From NCBI RefSeq assembly GCF_000718515.1, contig NZ_JNZS01000014.1:88721-152720 (forward strand): 64,000 nt of DNA, given 5' to 3'. Shown here piece by piece: positions 11,559 through 21,017 of this stretch (position 1 is the first letter of the stretch; the number at the start of each line of letters is the position of its first letter). The notes under the pieces were generated by a model. The model made no database searches. It was not told the DNA's origin and worked only from the letters and a program-made list of their open reading frames with translations. Both the position numbers and the translations under genes were made by a program. The stretch is from Micromonospora parva. Lineage in GTDB: Bacteria > Actinomycetota > Actinomycetes > Mycobacteriales > Micromonosporaceae.

Positions 11559-11785
11559 GGGGTCGCTCCCTCGGCCGGGGAACCGCGCGGTCCGCGGCGC
11601 CTGGGTCAGGGGGCGCCGCCCAGGGCGTCCCCAATGTACGAAAAGGGGCGCGCGGCGACGATGGCCGCGCACTCCGGAGGTTGGCAAGAATACGGAACGT
11701 ACAGGCGTCCGACAACGTGCCGCACCGTCGCACCGTCTAACAGCCCCGAGCCCTGCCAAACTGGGGCAAAGGGAACGCTAGCAGA
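11559..11785. other. Spacer between antiporter gene and DksA-like gene
   Basis: This 227 bp stretch has no convincing gene. It contains an 8 bp perfect inverted repeat (GCGGCGCC and GGCGCCGC, 11594-11619) close to the DksA-like start, and a less GC-rich patch around 11630-11710 that may hold its promoter. I cannot place -35 and -10 sites with confidence. Confidence 0.4.
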
Positions 11786-13285
11786 TCAATTGACCACCTC
11801 ATCCCCGTACTCACCAAACCATCGGGCCAGGTGACCCCGCCGACTGACCGCCCGCAACCGCCGTTCCGCGGCGTCCCGCACCCCGGCGGTCGCCACGATC
11901 AGCAGACTGTCGCCGGTCTTCAACCGGGTGTCCGGTGCGGGCACGAAACCCACCCCGTCGCGCAGCACCAGGGTCACCGACGCGCCCAACGGGAGCCGCA
12001 ACTCGTCGACGTGCACACCCGCCAGTCGCGAGCCCGGTGGCACCTCCACCTGGAGCAGATCCGCCCGCATCCGCTCCAGCGGCGCGGTCTCCACATGAAT
12101 CTCGGCGGCCTCGGCCGGCGCGGTCACCCGCAACCAGCGGGCGAACGACCCCAACGTCCCGGTCTGCACCAGCGTGAAGATCACCACCAGCACGAAGACC
12201 ACGTCGAAGAGCCGCTCCGCGCCGGGCACCCGCTCGGAGAGCGGAATGGTGGCCAGCACGATCGGCACCGCCCCGCGCAGCCCGGCCCAGGACAGGAACG
12301 CCTGTTCTCGAAGGCCGACCCGGAACGGCAACGCCGAGACGGCCACCGACAGCGGCCGGGCCAGCAGCACCAGCGCCAGCCCGGCGACCACCGCGGGCAG
12401 CACCGCCGCGTCCAGCCGGCCCGGCGAGGCCAGCAACCCGAGCAGCACGAACAACCCGATCTGGGCGAGCCAGGCCAGCCCGTCCGCGAAACCGAGAATC
12501 GCCTGCCGGTGCGACAGGCGGGCGTTGCCCAGCAACACCCCGGCCACGTAGACGGCGAGGAAGCCCGAGGCGTGCAGAACCGCCCCCGCGGCGTACGCCA
12601 GCACCGTGATGCCCACCGCGGCGATCGGGTAGAGCCCGGCCGAGGGCAGGGCCGCCCGGCGCAGCGCCCAGGTGCCGGCGACACCCGCGCCCACCCCCAC
12701 CGCCGCGCCGACGCCCAGCTCGTAGCAGACCAGCGCGACCTCGTACCACCACGGGTGCGAGAAACCCCGGTGGGACAGCAGCACCACCAGCAGCACCACC
12801 GGGGCGTCGTTCATCCCGGACTCGGCCTCCAGCGTCGCCACCAGCCGGGGCGGCAACCGCAGCCGGCGCAGGGTGGCGAAGACGGCAGCCGCGTCGGTGG
12901 ACGAGAGCACCGCGCCGTAGAGCAGCGCCAACCGCCAGTCCAGCCCCAGCAGCAGGTGCACGGCGACGCCGACCACCACGATGCTGACGATCACGCCCAC
13001 AGTGGAGAGCACGGAGGCCAGCCCGAGCACCGGACGCAGCGTGGTCCACCGGGCGGTGAGGCCGCCCTCCGCGATGATCACGATCAGCGCGCAGAAGCCG
13101 AGGGTCCGGGTCAGCTCGACGTCGTCGAAACGGATGCCCAGCCCGCCCTCGCCGATCGCCACACCCAGCGCCAGATAGACCAGGAGGCTGGGCACGCCGA
13201 GGCGGGTGGAGAGTCGCACCGCGCCGACCGCTACCAGCAGCACCGCCGCACCGAGCAGCAGCGCGATGTCCAACCCGGGGGTCAC
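11786..13285 (-). CDS. CPA1-type K+ (or Na+)/H+ antiporter with TrkA-C domain
   Basis: A 499 aa membrane protein with about 12 hydrophobic segments in residues 5-395, then a soluble domain. Antiporter-type stretches include GVPSLLVYLALGVAIGEGGL, ALIVIIAEGGLTARW and LLYGAVLSSTDAAAVFATLR, whose SSTDAAAVF segment corresponds to the ion-binding Asp region of NhaP/CPA1 exchangers. Residues about 415-490 form a TrkA-C (RCK_C) domain ending KTGDSLLIVATAGVRDAAE. Proteins of this layout are called NhaP2 or potassium/proton antiporters. Ion specificity cannot be settled from sequence. It may handle pH or potassium balance and be gated by a small ligand. Confidence 0.85.
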   Translation of the reverse strand: MTPGLDIALLLGAAVLLVAVGAVRLSTRLGVPSLLVYLALGVAIGEGGLGIRFDDVELTRTLGFCALIVIIAEGGLTARWTTLRPVLGLASVLSTVGVIVSIVVVGVAVHLLLGLDWRLALLYGAVLSSTDAAAVFATLRRLRLPPRLVATLEAESGMNDAPVVLLVVLLSHRGFSHPWWYEVALVCYELGVGAAVGVGAGVAGTWALRRAALPSAGLYPIAAVGITVLAYAAGAVLHASGFLAVYVAGVLLGNARLSHRQAILGFADGLAWLAQIGLFVLLGLLASPGRLDAAVLPAVVAGLALVLLARPLSVAVSALPFRVGLREQAFLSWAGLRGAVPIVLATIPLSERVPGAERLFDVVFVLVVIFTLVQTGTLGSFARWLRVTAPAEAAEIHVETAPLERMRADLLQVEVPPGSRLAGVHVDELRLPLGASVTLVLRDGVGFVPAPDTRLKTGDSLLIVATAGVRDAAERRLRAVSRRGHLARWFGEYGDEVVN

Positions 13286-13307
13286 GGCTGCCTTGCCCGG
13301 GCTGTCC

Positions 13308-13613
13308 TCACTCGGCGGATCCGTCGCGCAGGCGGCGCAGCACCTCGGGCAGCTCCGGGCCGGGCCGATCGACGATGAAGAGTTTGTCCCGGCTGGCCGC
13401 GCCGGAGCGCAGTGACACCGCGGCCCGCCGGACGCCCAGCGCGCCGGCCAACGCCCGCCGGGCCGCCTCGGTGGCCCTACCCTCCACGGCCGGATCGTGG
13501 ACCGCGATCACGAGGGCGGGGCCGTGCGGGCCGTCGAAGCGGCCACCCACCCGGTCCCGGGAGGCGCCGGGCTTCACCCGCACCGCCACGGTGAGCGTGT
13601 CCTGCGCGGGCAC
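13308..13613 (-). CDS. DUF167 (YggU-like) protein
   Basis: A 101 aa protein with the DUF167 signature VAVRVKPGASRDRVGG near the start and SGAASRDKLFIVD toward the end. The family is small, widely conserved and of unknown biochemical role. The chosen GTG at 13613 lies 11 nt after the stop of the upstream membrane-protein gene and gives the usual family length. The open frame extends much further upstream, but only as an antisense-like shadow of the preceding gene. Confidence 0.85.
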   Translation of the reverse strand: MPAQDTLTVAVRVKPGASRDRVGGRFDGPHGPALVIAVHDPAVEGRATEAARRALAGALGVRRAAVSLRSGAASRDKLFIVDRPGPELPEVLRRLRDGSAE

Positions 13614-13624
13614 CGGGCGCCGCT

Positions 13625-14368
13625 TCAGATCGGCCGGACGTCGGCGAGGAGAGCGGTCGCCGGCGCGCAGTGCGCGCACGGCGTGAAGCCGAGCTCCACG
13701 GCCTCGGCGACCGGCAACGTCTCGGGCTGCCAGCCAACCAGGTGGGGGCAGGTGGCGAGGTGGTAGCGGGGGCGGCCGTCGACGACCTCGACGGCGTCGT
13801 GCAGTCGGGCCACCCGGGCCGCCTCGGCGGTAGTGATCTGCTGGGCGGCCGGCTCGTCGACCGCCGTGACCGCGCCGTCGAACCCGTCGTCGGTCGAGGC
13901 CACCGTCGGCGACGCCGGACTGACGGGCCGGGCCCGCGAGGACACCTCGTCGGCCACGACCGGCGACGCCTCGTCGACGCGCGGCGGGTCGTACGGCGAC
14001 GCCTCGTCGATCGGTGGGACGTGGTCGACCGGCGGCCCGGGTGGTTGCCGCCACCCGGTGCCGCCGGTACCAAACGTCGTGGGCACGTGCTGGACCGGCA
14101 CCTCCGGCTCGACCAGCGGCGGCCCGTACGCGACATCCGGCGTGGCCTGGCTGGCCGTGCGGGGTGCGTCGGGGTGCCGCCGGTCGGTCCGGCCGGGATC
14201 CACCATGGCGCGGTTGGCGGCTGCCTGGCGAGCGCCCACCACCAACGCCACGGCGGCCAGCAGACTGGCCGCGATGGAGATGACCAACAAGAAGCTGGAG
14301 CCACCGGCCAGGCCGAGCACCAGTAGCACCACCGCGACGAGGATGAGCAGCAGACTTGCGACTATCAC
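13625..14368 (-). CDS. Two-TM membrane protein with Cys/His-containing C-terminus
   Basis: A 247 aa protein, not assigned to a family. Residues 2-20 and 25-44 are hydrophobic, so it is anchored by a membrane hairpin at the N-terminus. The middle (about residues 50-175) is Pro/Asp/Ser-rich and likely disordered. The C-terminal 60 residues look folded and carry RPRYHLATCPHLVGW and GFTPCAHCAPATALLADV, a CxxH...CxxC arrangement that could bind a metal. It precedes the DUF167 gene by 11 nt on the same strand. Function unknown. Confidence 0.65.
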   Translation of the reverse strand: MIVASLLLILVAVVLLVLGLAGGSSFLLVISIAASLLAAVALVVGARQAAANRAMVDPGRTDRRHPDAPRTASQATPDVAYGPPLVEPEVPVQHVPTTFGTGGTGWRQPPGPPVDHVPPIDEASPYDPPRVDEASPVVADEVSSRARPVSPASPTVASTDDGFDGAVTAVDEPAAQQITTAEAARVARLHDAVEVVDGRPRYHLATCPHLVGWQPETLPVAEAVELGFTPCAHCAPATALLADVRPI

Positions 14369-14448
14369 GGCTCACCCCCGCCGCGTCGAACCGTCCAGGC
14401 CGGGCCGGCGACCGTCACCATTGGCGGACAGCGATCGCCGGCCGGTGC

Positions 14449-15258
14449 TCAGCGTCCGGCTTCGAGGGCGCCGGAGCGCCCGCCGCCGCCGTACGAACCA
14501 GCGAGGCCCGCTGCGGCCAGCCCGTTGCCGCCGGCGACTCGGCCGGCTTCGGAGCGGGTCATCTCGGCCTCGAGGCCCTGGCCACGACCGTCGAGGTCAC
14601 GCAGCTGGCTCTCCAGGTACGCCTTGAGCCGGGTGCGGTACTCGCGCTCGAACTGCTTGAGCTCCTCGATGTGCTTCTGCAGGGCCGTGCGCTTGGCGTC
14701 CAGGCCGCCCATGGCCTCCTGGTGCCGCTGGCGGGCGTCCCGCTCAAGGGCGTCAGCCTTCGCGCGCGCCTCCCGGGTCACCTCCTCGGCCTTGCTGCGA
14801 GCCTCGGACAGCAGCTGGTCGGCCTCGCGGCGCGCGTCGGACACGTGGTCGTCAGCGGTGCGCTGGGCCATCATCAGCACGCGCAGGGCCTGCTGCTCAC
14901 CGTCACCGGTGACGCCGCCGGCCGGGCCGCCGGTCGCGCGGACCTGCTCCAGCTCGGCCTGCATCGCGCGGGCAGCCTGCTCGGCCGCCGACTTGTCGCG
15001 CTGCACCCGGTCCAGCTGGGCCTTGACGTCGTTGAGCTCCGCCGCCAGTCGGGCGTCGCCGCCGGGGCCGGCGGGGGCACCGCCACGGCCGCCGCGCTCC
15101 ACCTGGGCGCGCAGCTCGTTGTTCTCCTCGATGAGACGGGCGAGCTCGCGCTCGACCTCATCCAGGAAGGCGTCGACCTCCTCCTCGTCATACCCCCGTT
15201 TGCCGATCGGCGGCTTTTTGAAGGCGACGTTGTGGACGTCGGCCGGGGTCAGCGGCAT
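14449..15258 (-). CDS. wag31: Polar growth protein DivIVA (Wag31)
   Basis: A 269 aa coiled-coil protein that marks negatively curved membrane at cell poles and directs tip growth in actinobacteria. The N-terminal DivIVA domain is clear: [20 protein letters not shown], then [21 protein letters not shown] Gly/Ala-rich linker near residues 70-85 follows, then long charged heptad regions (about residues 85-235). The ATG at 15258 gives the conserved MPLTPADV start; a longer frame adds 15 unconserved residues. It sits at the distal end of the division cluster after sepF and yggT. Length is close to mycobacterial Wag31. Confidence 0.95.
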   Translation of the reverse strand: MPLTPADVHNVAFKKPPIGKRGYDEEEVDAFLDEVERELARLIEENNELRAQVERGGRGGAPAGPGGDARLAAELNDVKAQLDRVQRDKSAAEQAARAMQAELEQVRATGGPAGGVTGDGEQQALRVLMMAQRTADDHVSDARREADQLLSEARSKAEEVTREARAKADALERDARQRHQEAMGGLDAKRTALQKHIEELKQFEREYRTRLKAYLESQLRDLDGRGQGLEAEMTRSEAGRVAGGNGLAAAGLAGSYGGGGRSGALEAGR

Positions 15259-15302
15259 CGAAACTCCTCGGGTCAGTTGCGGCCGCGAAAGCGCGTCGGT
15301 CA

Positions 15303-15608
15303 TCAGGCAGATGCCCTGATCGACGGCCCTAACACGAACTCCATCAGCACGAACAGGATAACCAGGAGCACAAGGGAGGCCAGGTCGATGCTCACGGTAC
15401 CAATTCGCAGCGGAGGGATCACACGCCTCAACGCGTTGAGAGGGGGATCAGTGACGCTCCACACGGATTCCAATCCTGCCGATGCTCCACGCCCCGGTTG
15501 CCAGCGACGGCCGTACTGCAGGACGGCGCTCAACACGAACCGGGACAGAAGAAGGAGCAGGAAGACATAAAGGATCAGGTACAGCACTTGCAGTAAGATC
15601 GACAACAC
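15303..15608 (-). CDS. YggT family membrane protein
   Basis: A 101 aa protein with hydrophobic segments at both ends (about residues 3-27 and 70-93) and the family pattern [20 protein letters not shown] between them. YggT proteins lie between sepF and divIVA in many Gram-positive genomes, as here. The role is unproven; osmotic or divisome-related functions have been suggested for relatives. Start is GTG, 30 nt after the sepF stop. Confidence 0.85.
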   Translation of the reverse strand: MLSILLQVLYLILYVFLLLLLSRFVLSAVLQYGRRWQPGRGASAGLESVWSVTDPPLNALRRVIPPLRIGTVSIDLASLVLLVILFVLMEFVLGPSIRASA

Positions 15609-15638
15609 GGTCAGCGACGTCCCTCGGGTCGGGCGGGG

Positions 15639-16331
15639 TCAACTCAGACTGAAAAAGCCGCCCTCAGCGATCTTGGCTTTGTCCTCAGCGGTGACCTGGA
15701 CGTTAGCCGGTGAGAGCAGGAACACCCGATTGGTCACGCGCTCGATCGTACCGCGCAGGCCGAACGCCAGCCCGGCGGCGAAGTCCACCAGACGGCGGGC
15801 ATCGGCCTCATCCATCTCGGTGAGATTGATGATCACCGGGACGCCGTCGCGGAAGTGCTCGCCGATGGTGCGCGCCTCGCGGTACGTGGTGGGGTGCAGC
15901 GTCGTGATCTGGTACCGCTGCTCTTCCTCGGGCAGGGCCCGCTCGCGCGCCGTGACCTGCGGCGCGAGAGCCAGGTTGTCCCGGGTGTGATAGGTCAGCG
16001 CGCCGGAGGTCTCACCCGCCGACGACCGGGTAATCGACCGTACGCTGGACCGCTCGATCCGCTCCGGACGCTCACCGTCACCGCGCTCGGACTCGCTCAA
16101 CCGCCCGCTCGACCGCTCGGAGAGTCGGCCCCGCCCGCTGTCGCGCGGCCGCGGAGCCGGCGGCTCCTCGGCGTCGTCCTCGTCGTCGTCGGCGAACTCC
16201 TCGGCGTACCGGCTCTGCCGGTAACGCGAGTCGCGGTAGCCACCCTTGTCGTAGCCACCGTCGTCGTAGGCCCGCTCGTCGTCTTCTTCGACCAGACCGA
16301 GCCAGACCCCCGCCTTGCGCAGTGCACCCAT
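15639..16331 (-). CDS. sepF: Cell division protein SepF
   Basis: A 230 aa membrane-binding FtsZ anchor. The N-terminal amphipathic segment [20 protein letters not shown] is the lipid-binding helix. An Asp/Glu/Tyr/Arg-rich disordered linker covers about residues 20-135. The C-terminal SepF core follows with [39 protein letters not shown] and [15 protein letters not shown]. In actinobacteria, which lack FtsA, SepF is the main membrane tether of FtsZ. The ATG at 16331 is preferred because it supplies the amphipathic helix; the upstream open frame is unrelated. Confidence 0.95.
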   Translation of the reverse strand: MGALRKAGVWLGLVEEDDERAYDDGGYDKGGYRDSRYRQSRYAEEFADDDEDDAEEPPAPRPRDSGRGRLSERSSGRLSESERGDGERPERIERSSVRSITRSSAGETSGALTYHTRDNLALAPQVTARERALPEEEQRYQITTLHPTTYREARTIGEHFRDGVPVIINLTEMDEADARRLVDFAAGLAFGLRGTIERVTNRVFLLSPANVQVTAEDKAKIAEGGFFSLS

Positions 16332-16461
16332 CCCGCGCCCTTCCGTCCGCCGTGCGGCACGCGCCCCCGTGCCATGTCGCCCGTCGCGAGTGGACAACCA
16401 TGCCCATCGGACCGGAACGGCAATCCCCCGGCGCGCGATTCGCGTCGCGCGCCACGACCCC

Positions 16462-16490
16462 CGACTAGGAGACGCCCGCCCCTGAAACAA
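16462..16490 (-). promoter_or_regulatory. Candidate sepF promoter
   Basis: On the minus strand TTGTTT (16490-16485), a 17 nt spacer and TAGTCG (16467-16462), about 131 nt before the sepF ATG, in a locally AT-richer patch after yggS. Weak match to consensus. Confidence 0.3.
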
Positions 16491-16522
16491 CACTGATGTA
16501 ATTTGCTTGTCTCGCGGTCAGG

Positions 16523-17266
16523 CTACCGCAGCGTGGGACGCATTCCGAGCAACGCGCTACCGACGCGGACATGTGTCGCGCCGTAACGGATCGCGATGTC
16601 GAAATCTCCGCTCATTCCGGCGGACAACGCGGTCGCTCCCGGATGGACGACCCGAAAGGCGTCGGCGACCTCGGCGAGCCGGGCGAATGCCCGCTCCGGC
16701 TCCCACCCCAGCGGGGCGACCGCCATGAGACCGACCAGACGCAGCCCGGGCGCCTCGGCCACCGCCTCGGCCACCGGCTCCAACCCGGCGCCCGGATCCG
16801 CCGAGCCGGGCAGTGCCCCGCCCCGGGCCGCGTCGCCGTCGATGCTCACCTGAACCAGGGCGTCGAGCGGCGCCTGCCGTTCGACGGTCGCGGTGGCCAA
16901 CGCCCGGGCCAGCCGGACACTGTCGACGGAGTGCACCACGTCGGCGTAACGGACCACCGAGCGGGCCTTGTTGCGCTGCAACTGGCCGATGAAGTGCCAG
17001 CGGGGACGCACCCCGGCGGCAGCCACCTCGGCGGCCTTACCGGCCGCCTCCTGGTCGCGGTTCTCCCCCATGTCGGTCACCCCGAGCCCGGCCAGCGCCA
17101 CCACGTCGCTGGCCGGGTAGGTCTTCGTCACCGCGATCATCGTGACCTCGGCGCGGTCCCGGCCGGCCTGCGCGCAGGCGTCATCGATCCGGGACCGAAC
17201 CTGTGCGAGACCGGCCGCGAGTTCGGCGCGCCGATCCGGTCGTACCGTGGCTGAGCTGTCGGTCAT
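16523..17266 (-). CDS. YggS-type PLP-binding protein (PLP homeostasis)
   Basis: A 247 aa single-domain PLP protein of the fold-type III group (YggS/PROSC/PLPBP), which buffers pyridoxal phosphate and has no known substrate turnover. The PLP lysine is in MIAVTKTYPASDVVAL; GENRDQEAAGKAAEV, WHFIGQLQRNKAR and HSVDSVRLARAL are family segments, and GLMAVAPLG and LSAGMSGDFDIAIRYGATHV are near the C-terminus. It lies between ftsZ and sepF, its usual actinobacterial position, 9 nt after ftsZ. Confidence 0.93.
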   Translation of the reverse strand: MTDSSATVRPDRRAELAAGLAQVRSRIDDACAQAGRDRAEVTMIAVTKTYPASDVVALAGLGVTDMGENRDQEAAGKAAEVAAAGVRPRWHFIGQLQRNKARSVVRYADVVHSVDSVRLARALATATVERQAPLDALVQVSIDGDAARGGALPGSADPGAGLEPVAEAVAEAPGLRLVGLMAVAPLGWEPERAFARLAEVADAFRVVHPGATALSAGMSGDFDIAIRYGATHVRVGSALLGMRPTLR

Positions 17267-17275
17267 CGGCGGTGC

Positions 17276-18391
17276 TCAGGACCCGTTCTTGAGGAAGTCG
17301 GGAACGTCCACGTCGTCGAAGAGCACGCGACGCGGCGACTGGGCCGGAGCCGGGTTGGTGGCCGGCGCTGGCACCGGGGTGCTCTGCGGTGCCGGCTGGT
17401 TGGTGTTGCTCTTGCGGGTCGGCTCGGCCGCCTTGTACGCGGGCGTGCCGCCGTCGAAGCCCGCCGCGATGACCGTCACCCGCACCTCGTCACCGAGCGC
17501 GTCGTCGATGACCGCGCCGAAGATGATGTTGGCGTCCGGGTGGGCCGCGTCGGTGACCAACTGGGCGGCATCGTTGATCTCGAACAGGCCCAGGTCGGAC
17601 CCGCCGGCGATGGAGAGCAGCACGCCCCGCGCGCCGTCCATGCTCTGCTCCAGCAGCGGGCTGGAGATGGCCGCCTCGGCCGCCTCGACCGCGCGGTTCT
17701 CGCCACGGGCGCTGCCGATGCCCATCAACGCGCTGCCGGCGCCGCTCATCACGCTCTTGACGTCGGCGAAGTCCAGGTTGATCAGACCCGGGGTGGTGAT
17801 CAGGTCGGTGATGCCCTGCACACCCGAGAGCAGCACCTGGTCGGCCGTGCGGAACGCGTCCATCATGCTGATGTTGCGGTCACCCAGGGCCAGCAGCCGG
17901 TCGTTCGGGATGACGATCAGCGTGTCGCACTGGTTGCGGAGTTCGTCTATTCCCGACTCGGCCTGCACCTGGCGGCGCTTGCCCTCGAAGGAGAACGGCC
18001 GGGTCACCACGCCGATGGTCAGCGCGCCGAGCTTGCGGGCGATGTTGGCCACCACCGGCGCGCCGCCGGTGCCGGTGCCGCCGCCCTCGCCGCAGGTCAC
18101 GAAGACCATGTCGGCGCCCTTGAGCACTTCCTCGATCTCGTCGCGGTGGTCCTCGGCGGCGTTCTTGCCGACGTCCGGGTTGGCCCCGGCCCCCAGGCCA
18201 CGGGTCAGCTCGCGCCCGACGTCGAGCTTGACGTCGGCGTCGCTCATCAGCAGCGCCTGCGCGTCGGTGTTGATCGCGATGAACTCGACGCCCTTGAGCC
18301 CAACCTCGATCATCCGGTTGACGGCGTTGACGCCGCCACCCCCGATGCCGACGACCTTGATGACCGCCAGGTAGTTGTGCGGAGGTGTCAT
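17276..18391 (-). CDS. ftsZ: Cell division GTPase FtsZ
   Basis: A 371 aa tubulin-like GTPase that forms the Z ring. The N-terminal half has [19 protein letters not shown], the tubulin signature [19 protein letters not shown], and [15 protein letters not shown]; the T7 loop includes [20 protein letters not shown]. After about residue 310 a Pro/Thr-rich linker leads to the C-terminal peptide [13 protein letters not shown], which binds SepF and other partners. The ATG at 18391 is preceded by GGAAAGGACCGGAG. It has its own candidate promoter about 110 bp upstream, separating it from ftsQ. Confidence 0.98.
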   Translation of the reverse strand: MTPPHNYLAVIKVVGIGGGGVNAVNRMIEVGLKGVEFIAINTDAQALLMSDADVKLDVGRELTRGLGAGANPDVGKNAAEDHRDEIEEVLKGADMVFVTCGEGGGTGTGGAPVVANIARKLGALTIGVVTRPFSFEGKRRQVQAESGIDELRNQCDTLIVIPNDRLLALGDRNISMMDAFRTADQVLLSGVQGITDLITTPGLINLDFADVKSVMSGAGSALMGIGSARGENRAVEAAEAAISSPLLEQSMDGARGVLLSIAGGSDLGLFEINDAAQLVTDAAHPDANIIFGAVIDDALGDEVRVTVIAAGFDGGTPAYKAAEPTRKSNTNQPAPQSTPVPAPATNPAPAQSPRRVLFDDVDVPDFLKNGS

Positions 18392-18497
18392 CTCCGGTCC
18401 TTTCCTTCGAGATTGGCTTCGGCCGACCGGGTACGGCGTGGCCAGCCCAGCGGCCGACAACAGCTGTCACCAGCGAGGATCAGGGGTGAACCCTAAC

Positions 18498-18526
18498 CCT
18501 CTACTAGAGGCTTACAGTTATGTCAA
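18498..18526 (-). promoter_or_regulatory. Candidate ftsZ promoter
   Basis: On the minus strand a perfect TTGACA (18526-18521), a 17 nt spacer and TAGAGG (18503-18498), about 107 nt before the ftsZ ATG. It lies in the 245 bp gap between ftsQ and ftsZ, a place where actinobacterial ftsZ often has extra promoters. Confidence 0.6.
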
Positions 18527-18636
18527 CCACTGATCCTCTTCGGGGCAACGTAAGCGCCACCGCCCGATGAGCCAAGGACCCGGGCGGCGTGTCGCCGAGC
18601 GGAGCGCGACGGGTCACCTCCCCGCACGCTCACCGG

Positions 18637-19455
18637 TCAACGGAAGGTCACCACATCCGGCGCACTCACGTCGATCCGGTCGGTGTCCTCGTCGAGCAGC
18701 GCGGTGGCCACCCGGGCCTTGTCAGTGCCCCGCGTCGCGTCCCCCCAGATCACCGTCCGGTCCCCCCGCAACCGCAGGCTGATCCGGGCCAGCCCCTCCA
18801 CGTTCACGTCCACCAGCTCCGTGCGCAGCTGCGGCGTCAGCGCGACGAGCACCTCCAGCCCGGCCCGGGTGCCCGGGTCGTCGGCGGCCGGCCGGGCCAC
18901 CGTCACCTGCGGCAGGCCGGCCGGGCGTCGCTCCACAGTCCGGAACGCCACCCCACTCCCGTCGATCATGGCGAACGCCTCCCCCTGCGGCACCACCGCC
19001 ACCGCGGTCCGCTCGGTCACCCGCACCACCAGCGCGTCGGGCCAGTCCCGGGACACCGTGGCCCGCTCCACCACCGGCAGCGCGCCGACCCGTCGGGCCG
19101 CGGCGGCCAGGTCCACCCGGGCCAACGGCACCCCGTCCGGAACGCCGACCGCGTCGTGCACCTGCACCGGAGTGGCCAGCTTCGCACCCTCCACCCGCAC
19201 CTCACGCACGCCGAACAGCCCGGTGCCGAGCACCGTCCAGGCGACCAGCCCGGCCAGGGCGAGCACCCCGGCGGCCACCGCCCACGGCAGCGCCGCACGC
19301 ATGCGACGCTGCCGGGCACGCGCCATGAACCGGCGGGTCGACGGCGGCACCGCGTCGCGGCCCGCCCGGACCAGCTGCCACCGCCGGGCCGGACCTCGGC
19401 GCGGGGCGCCGCCGTCGGCGGCGCTGGTCCGCCCCCGGGCCGGGCCGGGACTCAT
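18637..19455 (-). CDS. ftsQ: Cell division protein FtsQ
   Basis: A 272 aa bitopic protein. The basic cytoplasmic N-terminus is about 55 residues, a membrane segment covers about residues 56-77 (WAVAAGVLALAGLVAWTVLG), then comes the POTRA domain (FGVREVRVEGAKLATPVQVH) and the FtsQ beta domain ending DRIDVSAPDVVTFR. It links early and late divisome proteins (FtsL, FtsI, FtsW). The ATG overlaps the murC stop (ATGA). Confidence 0.93.
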   Translation of the reverse strand: MSPGPARGRTSAADGGAPRRGPARRWQLVRAGRDAVPPSTRRFMARARQRRMRAALPWAVAAGVLALAGLVAWTVLGTGLFGVREVRVEGAKLATPVQVHDAVGVPDGVPLARVDLAAAARRVGALPVVERATVSRDWPDALVVRVTERTAVAVVPQGEAFAMIDGSGVAFRTVERRPAGLPQVTVARPAADDPGTRAGLEVLVALTPQLRTELVDVNVEGLARISLRLRGDRTVIWGDATRGTDKARVATALLDEDTDRIDVSAPDVVTFR

Positions 19456-21017
19456 CCGGCCGTCGGCGCCGAGCCGCCGGGCACGGCGGTGCCACCGAGA
19501 GCCGCACCGTCGCCACCGGACGTGGCCCCACCCGGTACCGGATCACCGATCGCCGGGGAGGTGGCCACCGGGTCGACGGTCGCGGTGGATGCCGAGCCGG
19601 CCGTACGCTCACCCAGTGCGGCCAGCAGCTCGTCGCCCATCAGCGAGATCGGCGGGGCGCCCATGGTGACCACCACGTCCCCCGAACGGGCCCGACGGGC
19701 CACCTCGACCGGGGCCTGCTCCCACGACTCCACGAAGACCTTGCGGTCGGCGGGCAGCTCCACCGCCGCGATCAGCGCCGCCGAGCCCTCGCCGGGCTGA
19801 CGCAACTCACCCGGCCCGAAGACCTCCAACAGCACCACCTCGTCGGCGATGGCCAACGCCGCGGCGATCTCCGCCTGGTTGTCGCGGGTGCGGTACAGCC
19901 GGTACGGCTGGAAGACCACGATCAGCCGGCCGTCCCCGGCGACCTCGCGCAGCGTCTGCATCGCCAACGTCATCGACGTCGGGTGGTACGCGTACTCGTC
20001 GTAGACCAGCACGCCGTCCGCGACACCCTTGCGCTCGAAGCGCCGACGCACGCCGGGGAAGACCGCCAGCGCGGCCTCCGCCGCCTCCAGCGGCAACTCC
20101 AGCAGGTACGCGGTCAGCACCGCGGCGGCGCTGTTCAGCCCCATGTGCCGTCCCGGCACCGGCAGCCGGAACTCGCCCAGCGACCGTCCGTCGATGGCGG
20201 CCAGGTAGCGCACCCCCCGGGCGGAGGAGACCATCTCGGTCAACCGCAGGTCGGCGTCGTCCGCCTCGCCGTAGGTGAACACCCGCCGCCCCTCGGACCG
20301 CAGGCTCTCGGCCAGCCGTCGACCGCCCGGATCGTCGGCGCAGGTGATGATGAAACCGTTCGGGTCGGTGAGACGGGCGAACTCCACGAACGCCGCCTCC
20401 AGCGTCGCGTAGTCACCGTAGGTGTTCAGGTGGTCCGCCTCGATGTTCGTGATGATCGAGACGTACGGGCGGTAGATGAGGAACGAGCGGTCGCTCTCGT
20501 CCGCCTCGACCACGAAATGCTCGCCGGTGCCGTGGTGCGCGCCCGAGCCGACCTCGGAGATCTCCCCGCCGATCACGAAGGACGGGTCCACCCCGGCCTG
20601 CTGGAGCACCATCGTCACCATCGAGGTGGTGGTGGTCTTGCCGTGCGTGCCGGCGACGGCCACGGCGCGACGGCCGGTCATCGCCGCCGCGAGCGCCTCC
20701 GAGCGGTGCAGCACCCGCAGGCCGCGCCGACGCGCCTCGACCAGCTCCAGGTGGTCCTGGGGAATCGCCGACGAGTAGACGACGGTGTCGACCCCGTCGA
20801 GGTTGCTGGCCTCGTGGCTGAGGTGGATGGTGCCGCCGAGCGCCCGCAGGCCCGCCAGCGACGGCCACTCCCGCAGGTCGCTGCCGGAGACCCGGATGCC
20901 CCGGGTGAGCAGCAGCCGGGCCACGCCGAGCATGCCCACCCCACCCACCCCGATCAGGTGGACGGCGCCCAGGTCCTCGGCGGTGAGCGTGCCGGCCGGG
21001 GTGAACTGCGCGGTCAC
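19452..21017 (-). CDS. murC: UDP-N-acetylmuramate--L-alanine ligase
   Basis: A 521 aa Mur ligase that adds L-Ala to UDP-MurNAc using ATP. The N-terminal Rossmann part has VHLIGVGGVGMLGVARLLL; the P-loop is VAVAGTHGKTTTTSMVTM; FVVEADESDRSFL and ITNIEADHLNTYGD carry metal and substrate residues; VYDEYAYHPTSM lies in the C-terminal domain. The last 50 residues are a Gly/Ser/Ala/Pro-rich tail beyond the usual end of MurC, apparently disordered. The GTG overlaps the murG stop. Confidence 0.97.
   Translation of the reverse strand: MTAQFTPAGTLTAEDLGAVHLIGVGGVGMLGVARLLLTRGIRVSGSDLREWPSLAGLRALGGTIHLSHEASNLDGVDTVVYSSAIPQDHLELVEARRRGLRVLHRSEALAAAMTGRRAVAVAGTHGKTTTTSMVTMVLQQAGVDPSFVIGGEISEVGSGAHHGTGEHFVVEADESDRSFLIYRPYVSIITNIEADHLNTYGDYATLEAAFVEFARLTDPNGFIITCADDPGGRRLAESLRSEGRRVFTYGEADDADLRLTEMVSSARGVRYLAAIDGRSLGEFRLPVPGRHMGLNSAAAVLTAYLLELPLEAAEAALAVFPGVRRRFERKGVADGVLVYDEYAYHPTSMTLAMQTLREVAGDGRLIVVFQPYRLYRTRDNQAEIAAALAIADEVVLLEVFGPGELRQPGEGSAALIAAVELPADRKVFVESWEQAPVEVARRARSGDVVVTMGAPPISLMGDELLAALGERTAGSASTATVDPVATSPAIGDPVPGGATSGGDGAALGGTAVPGGSAPTAG

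Noticed and set aside
11594..11619. GCGGCGCC inverted repeat as a terminator for the antiporter/DksA-like spacer.
   Set aside because: Only 8 bp, no T-run, and near the start rather than the end of a transcript.
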